Positions 1 through 9,975 are shown, counted from the stretch's first letter. The stretch: DNA of 64,000 bases from Agromyces sp. CF514 (GCF_900113185.1 NZ_FOZD01000001.1:2418001-2482000); one strand, 5' to 3'. A program made the numbers and translations. Notes: a model not told the origin generated them from the sequence alone.

Positions 1-659
1 AGCTGCAGCCACGCCGCGAGGAGCGTCGTGGACGGCGAGTCGGCGGCGCCCGTGACGTGCACCCGGGTGACAGGGGCGAACGGGGGCTGGTCGAGCACCG
101 CCGCGAGCTGGGCGCGCCACAGCGTGAGGCGCGTCCACGCGAAATCGGCGTCGCCCGGCGTGTAGCTGTCGACGAGCGCCCGGAGGGCCGCCTGCGGATC
201 CGGCTGGCTCGAGGCATCCGTGATCCGTCGCTGGGCGATGCGGCCGAGCGGCGAGGTGCCCGGCACCGCGGGCGCCACGCTCGGCCACCAGGTGACCACC
301 GGGGCGTCGGGCAGCAGCAGCGCCATGACGAGGCTCTCCTCGTCGTGCGCGACCGGGCCGTGGGCGCGGAGCACGATGACCTCGCTCGCGCCCGCGTCGC
401 CGCCGACGCGGATCTCCGCATCGAGACGCGGTGCGACGCCGTCGGCCTCATCGGGATCGGAGGAGACGACGATGACGCGCATCGGGTGCTCGCGCGACGC
501 GTCGTTGGCGGCCTCGATGGCCTCCTCCTCGACGCCGGGCGTGGTGGCGATGACGAGCGTCAGCACACGTCCGAGCGCGACGACGCCGTTCTCCTCGCGG
601 ATCTTGACGAGCGCCTTCGAGACCTTGCTGGTGGTGGTGTCGGGCAGGTCGACGATCAC
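1..659 (-). CDS. opcA: Glucose-6-phosphate dehydrogenase assembly protein OpcA (partial, C-terminus outside window)
   Basis: The reverse strand encodes about 219 residues beginning VIVDLPDTTTSKVSKALVK and staying open to base 1, so the 3' end is missing. The sequence matches the OpcA family, an actinobacterial and cyanobacterial factor needed for full activity or oligomer assembly of glucose-6-phosphate dehydrogenase. The GTG start (659-657) overlaps the zwf stop (658-656) as GTGA, so the two are translationally coupled. Placement directly after zwf is the usual actinobacterial order and strongly supports the name. No catalytic motif is expected. A pgl gene would normally follow beyond the edge; that is inference. 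Confidence 0.93.
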   Translation of the reverse strand, partial: MIVDLPDTTTSKVSKALVKIREENGVVALGRVLTLVIATTPGVEEEAIEAANDASREHPMRVIVVSSDPDEADGVAPRLDAEIRVGGDAGASEVIVLRAHGPVAHDEESLVMALLLPDAPVVTWWPSVAPAVPGTSPLGRIAQRRITDASSQPDPQAALRALVDSYTPGDADFAWTRLTLWRAQLAAVLDQPPFAPVTRVHVTGAADSPSTTLLAAWLQ

Positions 660-2197
660 GGGCGCCTCCAGGTTCGGCCGTCGCGGGCGAGCAGGGCGTC
701 GGCGGACGACGGCCCCCACGTGCCGGGGCGGTACTGTTCGGGCTGGCCCTGCGTGGACCAGAACTCCTCGATCGGGTCGAGGATCTTCCAGGAGAGCTCG
801 ACCTCCTCCTGACGGGGGAACAGCGGCGGGTCGCCGAGCAGCACGTCGAGGATGAGCCGCTCGTAGGCCTCGGGGCTCGCCTCGGTGAAGGCGTGGCCGT
901 AGCCGAAGTCCATGGTGACGTCGCGCACCTGCATGCCCGCGCCCGGCACCTTGGAGCCGAAGCGGATGGTGACGCCCTCGTCGGGCTGCACGCGGATCAC
1001 GAGCGCGTTCTCGCCGAGCTGCGAGGTCTGGCTGTCGGCGAAGAGCTGCTGCGGCGCACGCTTGAAGACCACGGCGATCTCGGTCACGCGGCGGCCGAGC
1101 CGCTTGCCCGCGCGGAGGTAGAACGGCACGCCGGCCCATCGGCGGGTGCCGATGGTCAGCTTCATGGCCGCGTACGTCTCGGTGAGCGACTCGGGGTTCA
1201 TGCCGTCTTCATCGAGGAAGCCGATGACCTCCTCGCCGCCCTGCCATCCGCCTGCGTACTGGCCCCGGGCGGTGCCCGTCGCGAGGTCTTCCGGCAGGCG
1301 CACCGCTGCGAGGATCTTCTCCTTCTCGGCGCGCAGGTCGGCGGCCTCGAACGAGATGGGTTCCTCCATCGCGGTCAGCGCGAGCAGCTGCAGCAGGTGG
1401 TTCTGGATGACGTCGCGGGCAGCGCCGATACCGTCGTAGTACCCGGCACGGCCGCCCACGCCGATGTCCTCGGCCATCGTGATCTGCACGTGGTCGACGT
1501 AGTTCGCGTTCCAGATGGGCTCGTAGAGCTGGTTCGCGAACCGCAGCGCGAGGATGTTCTGAACCGTCTCCTTGCCCAGGTAGTGGTCGATGCGGAACAC
1601 CGAGTCGGGCGGGAACACCGAGGCGACGACGTCGTTCAGCTCGCGAGCCGACTTCAGGTCGGAGCCGAACGGCTTCTCGATGACGACTCGTCGCCACTGG
1701 CCGTTCTTCTGCTCGGTGAGGCCGGATCGCTTGAGCTGCTCGGTGACCAGCGGGAACGACTTCGGCGGGATCGACAGGTAGAACGCGTGGTTGCCCATGG
1801 TGCCGCGCTCGGCGTCGAGGTCGGCCACGACGCCGCGCAGGCGGTCGAACGCCGCGTCGTCGTCGAAGTCGCCCTGCACGAAGCGGATGCCGCGTGCGAG
1901 CTGCTTCCAGACGTCCTCGCGGAACTCGGTGCGCGCGTACTGGCGCACCGAGTCGTGCACGACCTTCTCGAAGTCCTGGTCGGCCCAGTCGCGACGGGCG
2001 AAGCCCACGAGCGCGAATCCGGGCGGCAGCAGGCCGCGGTTGGCGAGGTCGTACACGGCGGGCATCAGCTTCTTGCGCGACAAGTCGCCCGTCACGCCGA
2101 AGATGATGAGGCTCGAGGGACCGGCGATGCGATTGAGCCGGTAGTCCTTCGGGGATCGAAGCGGGTTGTGACCCGCGGAGATGGTTGCCGGAGGCAT
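656..2197 (-). CDS. zwf: Glucose-6-phosphate 1-dehydrogenase
   Basis: 513 residues, normal for Zwf. It oxidises glucose-6-phosphate to 6-phosphogluconolactone with NADP+ in the cytoplasm, the first step of the oxidative pentose phosphate pathway. The N-terminal Rossmann motif GVTGDLSRKKL lies at about residues 34-44 and the substrate-binding signature RIDHYLGKE at about 200-208. The ATG start at 2197 has an AGGAAGGG ribosome binding site a few bases upstream. It lies 16 bases after pgi and overlaps opcA, so it belongs to the tkt-tal-pgi-zwf-opcA operon. Identity is secure. Confidence 0.97.
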   Translation of the reverse strand: MPPATISAGHNPLRSPKDYRLNRIAGPSSLIIFGVTGDLSRKKLMPAVYDLANRGLLPPGFALVGFARRDWADQDFEKVVHDSVRQYARTEFREDVWKQLARGIRFVQGDFDDDAAFDRLRGVVADLDAERGTMGNHAFYLSIPPKSFPLVTEQLKRSGLTEQKNGQWRRVVIEKPFGSDLKSARELNDVVASVFPPDSVFRIDHYLGKETVQNILALRFANQLYEPIWNANYVDHVQITMAEDIGVGGRAGYYDGIGAARDVIQNHLLQLLALTAMEEPISFEAADLRAEKEKILAAVRLPEDLATGTARGQYAGGWQGGEEVIGFLDEDGMNPESLTETYAAMKLTIGTRRWAGVPFYLRAGKRLGRRVTEIAVVFKRAPQQLFADSQTSQLGENALVIRVQPDEGVTIRFGSKVPGAGMQVRDVTMDFGYGHAFTEASPEAYERLILDVLLGDPPLFPRQEEVELSWKILDPIEEFWSTQGQPEQYRPGTWGPSSADALLARDGRTWRRP

Positions 2198-2213
2198 GTG
2201 GACCCTTCCTGGC

Positions 2214-3818
2214 TCAGCCGATAGCGTCGAAGAGCGTCGCGACGTTCACCGACGGGTCGGTGAGCGTGAGCGTCAGCACCGGTCGCCCGTGCTCGGCGAG
2301 CACGCTCGAGTCGCCGGACGCCTGCGCGGCGATGAGCTGCCCGAACGTGAACGGGCGCTCGGGGATCGCGAGGTCCTCGGCCACCGCCTGGGTGATCTGC
2401 AGGAACGCGCCGACGGCGGGGCCCCCCTTGTGGAACTGCCCGGTCGAGTGCAGGAACCGGGGTCCCCAGCCGAAGGTGACGGGACGGCCGGCGCGCGCCG
2501 CGAGGCGCGCACGCAGCTCTTCGAGCTCGGGGTGCGCGACGCGATCGACGTACGCCTGGACCGAGAGGTAGCCGTCGGCCGGGAGCTCTTCGAGGAGGAC
2601 CTCGATCGCCGACTCGAGGTCGCTCGACGCGCCGATGACCTCGGGCGTGCCGCGCACCTCGATGCCCTCGGCCACGAAGGCTGCGGGCGTGGGCTCGGGG
2701 CGTGCGTCGAGCAGGCCGCGAGCCGCGATCTTGGCCGACTCCACGTCGGGCTGGTCGAACGGGTTGATGCCGAGCAGGCGTCCGGCGACCGCGGTCGCGT
2801 ACTCCCACACGAGCAGCTGCGCGCCGAGCGTGCCGGAGACGCGGATCTCGTCGGTGCCGTCGTCGACGAGCTGCTCGTCACCGGCGTCGCTCACGATCCG
2901 CACGACCTGGACGTCGGGGAGCTCGCCCGACAGCTCGGGTGCGTCTGCCTCGAGCACGACGGGGAGGATGCCGGTGCCCTCCTTGCCCGTCGATTCGGCG
3001 ATGAGCTGCTCGGCCCAGTCGGCGAAGCCGACGATGTGCGTGCCGTCGGCGACGATCGCGAGCTTGTCGCGACGCGGATTCGCCGCCGCGATGGCCGCTC
3101 CGAGCACGAGGCCGGGGTTCTCGGGGGAGTCGATCGCGAGCGAGAGCTCGATCGTCTCGGCCTCGTCGAGGATCTCGGAGATGTCGACGCCCGCGAGGCC
3201 GGAGGGCACGAGGCCGAACGCGGTGAGGGCCGAGTAGCGCCCGCCCACGTTCGGGTCAGCGTTGAACACCCGGTAGCCGGCCGCGCGAGCCGACTCGTCG
3301 AGGGGCGAACCGGGGTCGGTCACGATCACGATGCGCGAGCGCGGGTCGATGCCGGCCTCGGTGAAGGCCTGCTCGTAGACCCGGCGCTGGCTGTCGGTCT
3401 CGACCGTCGAGCCGGACTTCGACGACACGACGAGGGCGGAGACCGCGAGCCGATCGGCGAGTGCGGCGCGCACCTGGCCGGGCTCCGTCGAGTCGAGGAC
3501 CGTCAGGTCGACGCGCGCGGTGCGAGTGATGACCTCGGGCGCGAGCGAGGAGCCGCCCATGCCCGCGAGCACGATGTGCTCGACGCCCTCGGCGCGGAGC
3601 TGCGTGCGGAGGGCCTCGATCTCGGCGACGAGCGGGCGGGAGATGGCGACGGCCTCGGTCCAGCCGAGGCGCTTCGCCGACTCCTCTTCGGCCGCCGGGC
3701 CCCAGAGGGCCGGGTCCTGCGCCGTGATGCCGCTCGCCACGAGGTCGGCGACGAGCCCGGGCACGTTCGCGCGCACGGCGTCGGCCGCGGCGCCGCTGAC
3801 GGCGATGCGGAAGCTCAT
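2214..3818 (-). CDS. pgi: Glucose-6-phosphate isomerase
   Basis: 534 residues starting MSFRIAVSG. It interconverts glucose-6-phosphate and fructose-6-phosphate. Phosphosugar-binding (SIS-type) motifs are visible: [11 protein letters not shown] around residue 100, [12 protein letters not shown] around 140 and [10 protein letters not shown] around 195. It is of the divergent type that in some bacteria is the C-terminal half of a transaldolase-Pgi fusion. Here the ATG (3818-3816) overlaps the tal stop (3817-3815) as ATGA, so the two halves are separate but coupled. The frame stays open further upstream, but that part is in tal and lacks homology, so the ATGA start is chosen. Confidence 0.94.
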   Translation of the reverse strand: MSFRIAVSGAAADAVRANVPGLVADLVASGITAQDPALWGPAAEEESAKRLGWTEAVAISRPLVAEIEALRTQLRAEGVEHIVLAGMGGSSLAPEVITRTARVDLTVLDSTEPGQVRAALADRLAVSALVVSSKSGSTVETDSQRRVYEQAFTEAGIDPRSRIVIVTDPGSPLDESARAAGYRVFNADPNVGGRYSALTAFGLVPSGLAGVDISEILDEAETIELSLAIDSPENPGLVLGAAIAAANPRRDKLAIVADGTHIVGFADWAEQLIAESTGKEGTGILPVVLEADAPELSGELPDVQVVRIVSDAGDEQLVDDGTDEIRVSGTLGAQLLVWEYATAVAGRLLGINPFDQPDVESAKIAARGLLDARPEPTPAAFVAEGIEVRGTPEVIGASSDLESAIEVLLEELPADGYLSVQAYVDRVAHPELEELRARLAARAGRPVTFGWGPRFLHSTGQFHKGGPAVGAFLQITQAVAEDLAIPERPFTFGQLIAAQASGDSSVLAEHGRPVLTLTLTDPSVNVATLFDAIG

Positions 3819-4924
3819 CGTGCACCCTCCAGTGCGCCGGTGACGGTGTCGAGGAGTTCGTGCCACGAGACGATGAACTTCTCGACGCCCTCGCGCTCGA
3901 GGAGCGCGGTGACGTCGTCGTAGTCGACGCCCACGGCGGCGAGTGCGTCGAGCACGGCGCCGGCGGCGGCGTAGGCGCCGGTGACGGTGTCGCCTTCGAC
4001 CACGCCGTGGTCGAAGGTCGCCTCGAGGGTCTTCTCGGGCATCGTGTTGACGACGCCCTGGGCGACGAGGCCGGTCACGTACAGCGTGTCGGGCAGCGAC
4101 GGGTCCTTGACGCCGGTCGAGGCCCACAGCGGGCGCTGCTTGTTCGCACCGGCCGCGAGGAGGGCCGCGGCACGCTCGCCCGCGAACTCCTGCTCGAAGA
4201 GCTCGTAGGCCAGCTGCGCGTTGGCGACGCCGGCCTTGCTCTTGAGCGCGAGCGCCTCGTCGGTGCCGATGGCCTCGAGGCGCTTGTCGATCTCGGAGTC
4301 GACGCGCGACACGAAGAACGACGCGACCGAGTGGATGGTCGACAGGTCGATGCCCGCATCCTTCGCGATCTCGAGGCCGGCGAGGTACGCCGCGATGACG
4401 GCCCGGTAGCGGTCGAGGCTGAAGATGAGCGTGACGTTCACGCTGATGCCGGCGCCGATCGCGGCCGTGATCGCGTCGAGGCCCTCGACGGTCGCGGGGA
4501 TCTTGATCATCGCGTTCGGGCGGTCGACCTTCGCCCAGAGCGCCTTGGCCGACTCGATGGTGCCCGCGGTGTCGTGCGCGAGGTCGGGTGCGACCTCGAT
4601 CGAGACGCGGCCGTCGTAGCCGTTGCTCGCGTCGTAGACCGGGCGGAAGATGTCGGATGCCGCACGCACGTCGTCGGTGGTGATCTCGAACACGGCGGTG
4701 TCGACGTCGGCGCCTGCGGCGGCGAGCGCTGCGACCTGCTCGGCGTAGGCGGCGCCGTTGGTGAGGGCGCCCGCGAAGATCGTCGGGTTGGTGGTCACGC
4801 CGACGACGTTGCGCTCGGCGATGAGCTTCTCGAGCCCGCCCGAGGCGATGCGCTCGCGCGAGAGGTCGTCGAGCCAGATGCTCACGCCGGCGGCGGAGAG
4901 GTCTGCGGTGGGGGTGGTGGTCAT
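3815..4924 (-). CDS. tal: Transaldolase
   Basis: 369 residues, the length of the actinobacterial Tal family. It moves a dihydroxyacetone unit from sedoheptulose-7-phosphate to glyceraldehyde-3-phosphate. Visible signatures are [13 protein letters not shown] (about 42-54), the lysine-bearing segment [10 protein letters not shown] (about 136-145, Schiff-base Lys) and the [15 protein letters not shown] block. It begins 27 bases after tkt and its stop overlaps the pgi start. In the operon it works with transketolase on the non-oxidative pentose branch. Confidence 0.96.
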   Translation of the reverse strand: MTTTPTADLSAAGVSIWLDDLSRERIASGGLEKLIAERNVVGVTTNPTIFAGALTNGAAYAEQVAALAAAGADVDTAVFEITTDDVRAASDIFRPVYDASNGYDGRVSIEVAPDLAHDTAGTIESAKALWAKVDRPNAMIKIPATVEGLDAITAAIGAGISVNVTLIFSLDRYRAVIAAYLAGLEIAKDAGIDLSTIHSVASFFVSRVDSEIDKRLEAIGTDEALALKSKAGVANAQLAYELFEQEFAGERAAALLAAGANKQRPLWASTGVKDPSLPDTLYVTGLVAQGVVNTMPEKTLEATFDHGVVEGDTVTGAYAAAGAVLDALAAVGVDYDDVTALLEREGVEKFIVSWHELLDTVTGALEGAR

Positions 4925-4951
4925 GATTCTCGAATCTCCTTCGTGCTCTCG

Positions 4952-7045
4952 TCAGGCCGACGCGAGCGATTCCTTGGCAGCGGCGACGACGGCTTCGGTC
5001 GTGATGCCGAACTCGCGGAACAGGGTCTTGTAGTCGGCGGACGCGCCGAAGTGCTCGATCGAGACCGAGCGACCGCGGTCGCCGACGATCTTCGCCCAGC
5101 TGAGCGCGACGCCGGCCTCGACCGACACGCGTGCGGTCACGGCTGCGGGCAGCACCGACTCTCGGTACGCGGCATCCTGCTCCGCGAACCAGTCGAGGCT
5201 GGGCGCCGAGACGACGCGCGCCTGGATGCCCTCCGCCGCGAGCTGCTCACGGGCCGCGACGGCCAGCTGCACCTCGGAGCCAGTGGCGATGAGGATCACG
5301 TCGGGCGTGCCCGACGCGGCATCCGCGAGCACGTACGCGCCCTTGGCGACGCCAGCGGTCGAGGCGAACACGTCACCCGAAGCCTCGCCCTCGCCGCGCG
5401 GGAACACGGGGATGTTCTGGCGCGTGAGCGCGATGCCGACAGGGGCGTCGCGCCGGCTCAGGATCTCGAGCCAGGCGGCGGCGGTCTCGTTGGCGTCGGC
5501 GGGACGCACGACCGAGAAGCCGGGGATCGCGCGGAGCGTCGCGAGCTGCTCGATCGGCTGGTGCGTCGGGCCGTCTTCGCCGAGCGCGACCGAGTCGTGC
5601 GTCCAGACGAAGATCGAGGGCACCTTCATGAGTGCGGCCAGTCGCACCGCGGGGCGCATGTAGTCGCTGAAGATCAGGAACGTGCCGCCGAACGGGCGGG
5701 TCTTTCCGTGCAGGACGATGCCGTTCAGGATGGCGCCCATGGCGTGCTCGCGGATGCCGAAGTGCAGCACGCGGCCGTAGGGGTTGCCCGAGAACTCGTG
5801 CGTCGACCACTCGGCCGGGATGAACGAGGCCGCCCCGTTGATGGTCGTGAGGTTCGACTCCGCGAGGTCGGCCGATCCGCCCCAGAACTCGGGGAGCTGC
5901 GGTGCGAGCGCGTTGATGACCTTGCCGCTCGCGGCACGCGTGGACACCTCGGTGCCCGACTCGAACACGGGCAGGACGTCGGCGAGGCCCTCGGGCAGCT
6001 CGCCCGCCTCGAGGCGGTCGAGGAGCTGCTTGCGCTCGGGGTTGGCGGCGGCCCAGGCGTCGAAGCCGACCTGCCACTCCGCCTTGAGGGCGGCGCCGCG
6101 CTCGAGGGCGCCGCGGGTGTGCTCGATGACGTCTTCGGCGACGACGAAGGTCTGCTCGGGGTCGAAGCCGAGCACCTCCTTGGTGGCGGCCAACTCCGAG
6201 GCGCCGAGTGCCGAGCCGTGGATCTTGCCCGAGTTCTGCTTGCCGGGCGACGGCCAGCCGATGATGGTCTTGAGGATGATGATCGACGGCTTCGAGGTCT
6301 CGCCCTTGGCGGCCTCGATCGCGGCGTTCAGCTCGGCGACGTCTTCGACGTACTGGCCGGTCTTCTTCCAGTCGACGGTCTGCACGTGCCATCCGTAGGC
6401 CGCGTAGCGCTCGGCGACGTTCTCGGTGAAGGCGATGTTGGTGTCGTCCTCGATCGAGATCTGGTTGGAGTCGTAGATCACGACGAGGTTGCCGAGCTGC
6501 TGGTGGCCGGCGAGCGAGGAGGCCTCGCTGGTCACGCCCTCCTGCAGGTCGCCGTCGCCGGCGACCACGTAGACGAAGTGGTCGAACGGGCTCGTGCCGG
6601 CCGCGGCATCGGGGTCGAACAGGCCGCGCTCGAAGCGCGAGGCGTAGGCGAAGCCCACCGCCGAGGAGAGCCCCTGCCCGAGCGGGCCCGTGGTGATCTC
6701 GACGCCGTCGGTGTGGCCGTACTCGGGGTGGCCGGGCGTCTTCGAGCCCCAGGTGCGCAGCGACTTCAGGTCGTCGAGCTCGAGGCCGTCGCCCGCGAGG
6801 TAGAGCTGCACGTACTGGGTCAGCGAGCTGTGGCCCGCCGAGAGGATGAAGCGGTCGCGTCCGAGCCACTGGTGGTCGGCGGGGTCGCGCCGCATGACCT
6901 TCTGGAACAGCAGGTAGGCGGCGGGCGCGAGGCTCATCGCGGTGCCGGGGTGGCCGTTGCCGACCTTCTCGACGGCGTCGGCCGCCAGGATCCGGGCGGT
7001 GTCGACAGCGCGGTCGTCGATGGTCTCCCAGTTCAGGTGAGTCAC
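4952..7045 (-). CDS. tkt: Transketolase
   Basis: 697 residues with start GTG at 7045 (protein [11 protein letters not shown]). A GGAAGGAA ribosome binding site about 10 bases upstream decides this start, although the frame is open another 78 bases. The enzyme is thiamine-diphosphate dependent and transfers two-carbon units between ketoses and aldoses. Motifs include [13 protein letters not shown] (about 27-39), [12 protein letters not shown], the ThDP/Mg motif [13 protein letters not shown] and the pyrimidine-domain block [13 protein letters not shown]. It is the first gene of the minus-strand operon. A 13-bp palindrome lies in its leader (7078-7090). Confidence 0.96.
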   Translation of the reverse strand: MTHLNWETIDDRAVDTARILAADAVEKVGNGHPGTAMSLAPAAYLLFQKVMRRDPADHQWLGRDRFILSAGHSSLTQYVQLYLAGDGLELDDLKSLRTWGSKTPGHPEYGHTDGVEITTGPLGQGLSSAVGFAYASRFERGLFDPDAAAGTSPFDHFVYVVAGDGDLQEGVTSEASSLAGHQQLGNLVVIYDSNQISIEDDTNIAFTENVAERYAAYGWHVQTVDWKKTGQYVEDVAELNAAIEAAKGETSKPSIIILKTIIGWPSPGKQNSGKIHGSALGASELAATKEVLGFDPEQTFVVAEDVIEHTRGALERGAALKAEWQVGFDAWAAANPERKQLLDRLEAGELPEGLADVLPVFESGTEVSTRAASGKVINALAPQLPEFWGGSADLAESNLTTINGAASFIPAEWSTHEFSGNPYGRVLHFGIREHAMGAILNGIVLHGKTRPFGGTFLIFSDYMRPAVRLAALMKVPSIFVWTHDSVALGEDGPTHQPIEQLATLRAIPGFSVVRPADANETAAAWLEILSRRDAPVGIALTRQNIPVFPRGEGEASGDVFASTAGVAKGAYVLADAASGTPDVILIATGSEVQLAVAAREQLAAEGIQARVVSAPSLDWFAEQDAAYRESVLPAAVTARVSVEAGVALSWAKIVGDRGRSVSIEHFGASADYKTLFREFGITTEAVVAAAKESLASA

Positions 7046-7077
7046 GAGTGGAGTGTTCCTTCCGATGGTGAGCGGCC

Positions 7078-7090
7078 CCGAGATTCTCGG
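7078..7090. promoter_or_regulatory. 13-bp palindrome in the tkt leader
   Basis: Perfect dyad CCGAGA-T-TCTCGG, 33 bases upstream of the tkt start codon. Size and position suit a repressor operator for the pentose phosphate operon, but no regulator is visible nearby and the assignment is inference. It could also form a small leader hairpin. Confidence 0.35.
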
Positions 7091-7131
7091 TCGGCCAGGG
7101 AAATCACGCGGCGACGTTGCCAACTTGCGCG

Positions 7132-7165
7132 CACGACCACATTCCGGGGGAGTGTGTGGGTCGTG
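7132..7165. repeat. Inverted repeat in the tkt-ctaB divergent spacer
   Basis: Arms CACGACCACA (7132-7141) and TGTGGGTCGTG (7155-7165) pair apart from one extra G. It sits in the 333-base gene-free spacer 7046-7378 between divergent tkt and ctaB. The spacer also holds the tkt palindrome (7078-7090), an unusually AT-rich GTATAT stretch at 7195-7200 and a TAGAAT at 7324-7329 that could serve as -10 for ctaB. I see no gene in it. Confidence 0.35.
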
Positions 7166-7378
7166 AACAACGCGGGGTGGCCCGCATGCTCAAAGTATAT
7201 GGAAAGGCTCAGTTTCGCGGACGTGACGACGGGTTCACGGCTCGTGCACAGACGTGTGAGGTCGGCTCAGGCCCCGAAACCGGCCGCCCTCGGGTCGACG
7301 ATGCCGATGACGCCGGATGACATAGAATGCCGTGTGGGCCGCGTCGTGTTCGGCGTGCCCGCGCGCGGAAGAGGAGCG

Positions 7379-8299
7379 ATGCAGGCAGCAGTTGAGACGC
7401 GGCAAGAGACCGCCCGACCGACCCTGAAGCGCAAGCTCGCGGCGTATGTTGCGCTGACGAAGCCGCGCGTCATCGAACTGCTGCTCGTGGTCACCGCTCC
7501 GACGATGATCCTCGCGCAGAACGGGCTCCCGAGCCTCTGGCTCATGATCGCGACCCTGATCGGCGGTGCGATGAGCGCCGGGTCCGCCGGCGCGTTCAAC
7601 TGCTACATCGACCGCGACATCGACCGGGTGATGAAGCGAACCCAGGGACGCCCGCTCGTCACGGGCGAGCTGACCGACCGCGAGGCGCTCGTCTTCGCCT
7701 ACGGACTCGGCATCGCGTCGATCGTCTGGCTCGGCATCTTCACGAACTGGGTCGCCGCGGCGCTCTCGCTCGCCGCGATCCTGCTCTACGTCGTCTTCTA
7801 CAGCCTGATCCTCAAGCGCCGCACGGCGCAGAACATCGTTTGGGGCGGCATCGCCGGCTGCATGCCCGTGCTCATCGGCTGGGCCGCGGTGACGGGCGAC
7901 CTGAGCTGGCCGCCGTTCATCCTGTTCCTGATCATCTTCCTCTGGACGCCGCCGCACTACTGGCCGCTCTCGATGAAGTACAAGGACGACTACGCGGCGG
8001 CCGGCGTGCCGATGCTCGCCGTCGTGCGCGGTCGCGCCCAGGTCGGCCTGCAGGTCATCCTCTACGCATGGGCGACCGTCGCGTGCTCGCTGCTGCTCGT
8101 GCCGATCGCCGGCATGGGGCTGCTGTACACGAGCGTCGCGCTCGTCTCGGGCGTGTGGTTCATCTACGAGACGCACCGCCTCTACGACCTGTCGATCCGG
8201 CACGAGCAGGTTTCGCCGATGCGCGTGTTCCACGGCTCGATCGCCTACCTGACGCTGGTCTTCCTCGCGGTCGGCATCGACCCGCTGCTGCCCTTCTGA
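7379..8299 (+). CDS. ctaB: Protoheme IX farnesyltransferase (heme O synthase)
   Basis: 306 residues of polytopic membrane protein of the UbiA/COX10 family. It adds a farnesyl group to heme B to make heme O for aa3-type oxidase. The prenyl-diphosphate/Mg2+ motif N74-x3-D78-x3-D82 (NCYIDRDID) and the second motif [17 protein letters not shown] are both present, with about eight or nine hydrophobic segments. The ATG at 7379 follows a purine-rich GGAAGAGGAG only two bases upstream, so the in-frame GTG at 7355 is a possible alternative start. It is divergent from tkt, and ctaA, the next step in heme A synthesis, lies nearby on the other strand. Confidence 0.95.
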   Translation: MQAAVETRQETARPTLKRKLAAYVALTKPRVIELLLVVTAPTMILAQNGLPSLWLMIATLIGGAMSAGSAGAFNCYIDRDIDRVMKRTQGRPLVTGELTDREALVFAYGLGIASIVWLGIFTNWVAAALSLAAILLYVVFYSLILKRRTAQNIVWGGIAGCMPVLIGWAAVTGDLSWPPFILFLIIFLWTPPHYWPLSMKYKDDYAAAGVPMLAVVRGRAQVGLQVILYAWATVACSLLLVPIAGMGLLYTSVALVSGVWFIYETHRLYDLSIRHEQVSPMRVFHGSIAYLTLVFLAVGIDPLLPF

Positions 8300-8308
8300 G
8301 GCCGCTCG

Positions 8309-8324
8309 GCGCCGTCTGCGGCGC
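8309..8324. terminator. Short GC hairpin between convergent ctaB and the carbonic anhydrase-like gene
   Basis: GCGCCG-TCTG-CGGCGC, a 6-bp stem with a 4-base loop in the 59-base convergent gap. No T-run follows. A weak bidirectional terminator is possible. Confidence 0.35.
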
Positions 8325-8358
8325 TGCGCATCGGAGCGGGCGGATGTCGGATGTCGCG

Positions 8359-8961
8359 TCAGTCCGCCTCGTCGACGATCACGTCGTCGTCGTGGGCCGC
8401 GTAGAAGGCCGACTGCCGTCGGAGGATCTCGGCCGTGCCGTCCTCGCGCGCGACGCCGTAGACGGTGCCGGGGAAGTCGAGGGTCCGCTGCACCGCCCAG
8501 ATCTCGTCGTGGCGGTCGGGGCTGAACAACTGTGCAGGCGAGCCGACCGCGACCCAGCCGATCGGCACGACGAGCCCGGGTGCGAGCACGGTGTTCACGT
8601 GCACGACCGCGTTGATGCGCACCTCGGCACCCTCGCCGACGACCGCGCCGGGGAACACCGAAGCGCCCGTCGCGATGAATGCGTCGTCGGCGATCGACGC
8701 CCCGTTGACGTGCGCGTGCGGGCCGATCATGACGTGGGAGCCGATCACGGCCGGATGTCCGGATCGGCCGCGGATCACGGCATGCTCGAGCACAACGGTC
8801 TCCGCCCCGATGCGGACCTCGCCGTCTTCGGCCGTCAGGACCGCGCCGTGCATGATGCGCGCTCCGGCCTCGACGACCACGTCGCCCGAGAGGATCGCGC
8901 CGGGAGCCACCGTGGCCGCTGGAGAGACGAACGGCTCGCGACCACGATGGCGGACGAGCAT
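8359..8961 (-). CDS. Gamma-carbonic-anhydrase/PaaY-like left-handed beta-helix protein
   Basis: 200 residues. The sequence is built of hexapeptide repeats (…[17 protein letters not shown]…, IGAETVVLEHAVIRG) typical of the left-handed beta-helix fold. Candidate metal ligands are the histidines in MHGAVL, LEHAVI and GPHAHVNG. The family includes gamma-carbonic anhydrases and CaiE/PaaY-type proteins; the substrate here cannot be told. The ATG (8961-8959) shares one base with the ctaA stop (TGATG), so it is co-transcribed and coupled with ctaA. Either carbonic anhydrase activity or a CoA-linked hydrolase role is possible. Confidence 0.8.
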   Translation of the reverse strand: MLVRHRGREPFVSPAATVAPGAILSGDVVVEAGARIMHGAVLTAEDGEVRIGAETVVLEHAVIRGRSGHPAVIGSHVMIGPHAHVNGASIADDAFIATGASVFPGAVVGEGAEVRINAVVHVNTVLAPGLVVPIGWVAVGSPAQLFSPDRHDEIWAVQRTLDFPGTVYGVAREDGTAEILRRQSAFYAAHDDDVIVDEAD

Positions 8962-9899
8962 CAGCGAGCGGAAGCCGCGACGGGCGAGGCGGTTGCCTCG
9001 GCATCCGTCGCCACCGGGCGCTTGAGGTGCAGGATCACGACGGTCATCGCGGCCGCGCTCAGGGCGGCGAGCACCATGTGGATGCCCACGGCGAGCGGCG
9101 GCAGGCCGTTGCGGGCCTGGTAGAGCCCGACCCCGATCTGCACGAGCTCGACGGCCAACAGCACGAGGGTCCATCGGAGCGTCGGCAGCTTCTGCGACCA
9201 CGCGCCGATGACGAGTGCGACGGTGAGCGCGAACAACGCGTATCCGGGCCAGGCGTGCACATGCTCGAGCAGTTCGGCGTTGAAGCCGTTGCGCCCGGCC
9301 TCGGCATCGCCCGAGTGGGGGCCGGCGCCCGTGGTGAGCACGCCGAACACGATCGAGACGGCCATGACGGCGCTCGTGGCGTGCGCGAGCCCGAGGTACC
9401 AGCCGGGCACGGCTCGTTCACGCGGCCCCGGGACCGCGTCCATGCGCACGAGGAAGGCGGCCGCCACGCACACCAGGGCGAGCGAGGTCACGTAGTGGAA
9501 GCCGACGATGAACGGGTTCAGGCCCGTCCAGACCGTGATGCCGCCCACGAGGGCCTGTGCGACGATGCCCGCGCCGACGATGAACGAGAGGGTGAACAGG
9601 TCGCGACGTTCGGCGCGGATGCGCCAGACGAGGATGAAGAGGATCAGTGCGACGATGCCGACGACGCCCGTCATGAGGCGGTTGCCGAACTCGATGAGCG
9701 AGTGGTACGACAGCTCCTCGGTCGGCACGAGCGAGCCCGGCGTGCAGGTGGGCCAGGTGGGGCAGCCGAGCCCCGAACCGGTGAGGCGCACCGCGCCGCC
9801 CGTGGCGATGATCGTCGTCTGCGCGACGAACGAGAGCCAGGCGAAGATGCGGATGCGGCGGTCGACGCGCTGGGGGAGCCACGCGATGAAGCGGTTCAC
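8961..9899 (-). CDS. ctaA: Heme A synthase (COX15/CtaA family)
   Basis: 312 residues, polytopic membrane protein converting heme O to heme A. Visible family traits are GGAVRLTGSGLGCPTWPTC near residues 34-52 (a Cys pair in the first extracytoplasmic loop), the histidine-bearing segments EFGNRLMTG and HYVTSLALV, and later HVHAWPGYALF and GIHMVLAAL. GTG at 9899 is chosen because AGGA lies 10 bases upstream and the protein starts VNRFIAWLPQRVDRR, ahead of TM1. It is divergent from the suf operon. The product feeds cytochrome aa3 together with CtaB and SURF1. Confidence 0.94.
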   Translation of the reverse strand: MNRFIAWLPQRVDRRIRIFAWLSFVAQTTIIATGGAVRLTGSGLGCPTWPTCTPGSLVPTEELSYHSLIEFGNRLMTGVVGIVALILFILVWRIRAERRDLFTLSFIVGAGIVAQALVGGITVWTGLNPFIVGFHYVTSLALVCVAAAFLVRMDAVPGPRERAVPGWYLGLAHATSAVMAVSIVFGVLTTGAGPHSGDAEAGRNGFNAELLEHVHAWPGYALFALTVALVIGAWSQKLPTLRWTLVLLAVELVQIGVGLYQARNGLPPLAVGIHMVLAALSAAAMTVVILHLKRPVATDAEATASPVAASAR

Positions 9900-9929
9900 G
9901 CTGGGAGGTCCTGCTCCGGATCTGCTGTG

Positions 9930-9959
9930 CCGCCGCTGGGAGTACGGACCGAGCGGCGG
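9930..9959. repeat. Inverted repeat upstream of suf operon
   Basis: Arms CCGCCGCT (9930-9937) and AGCGGCGG (9952-9959) are perfect complements around a 14-base centre. It covers the -35 region of the putative suf promoter, where an operator could act. No regulator is visible. Confidence 0.35.
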
Positions 9960-9969
9960 CGCGACCCTA

Positions 9970-9975
9970 TAGACT
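9970..9975 (+). promoter_or_regulatory. Candidate -10 element of suf promoter
   Basis: TAGACT (within TATAGACT, 9968-9975) in the ctaA-sufB divergent spacer. It matches the TAGnnT hexamer seen ahead of many genes here. Its use implies a leader of about 170 bases. There is no good -35. Confidence 0.4.

Noticed and set aside
3819..4127. N-terminal extension of pgi into tal.
   Set aside because: The extension is out of frame with tal and has arginine-rich shadow composition; the ATGA overlap gives the natural start.
3860..7300. Very long open frame on the plus strand opposite tal and tkt (continuing into ctaB).
   Set aside because: It is the antisense of strongly conserved genes; high GC removes stops in such frames. 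The protein is Arg/Gly/Asp-rich without any domain until ctaB begins at 7379.
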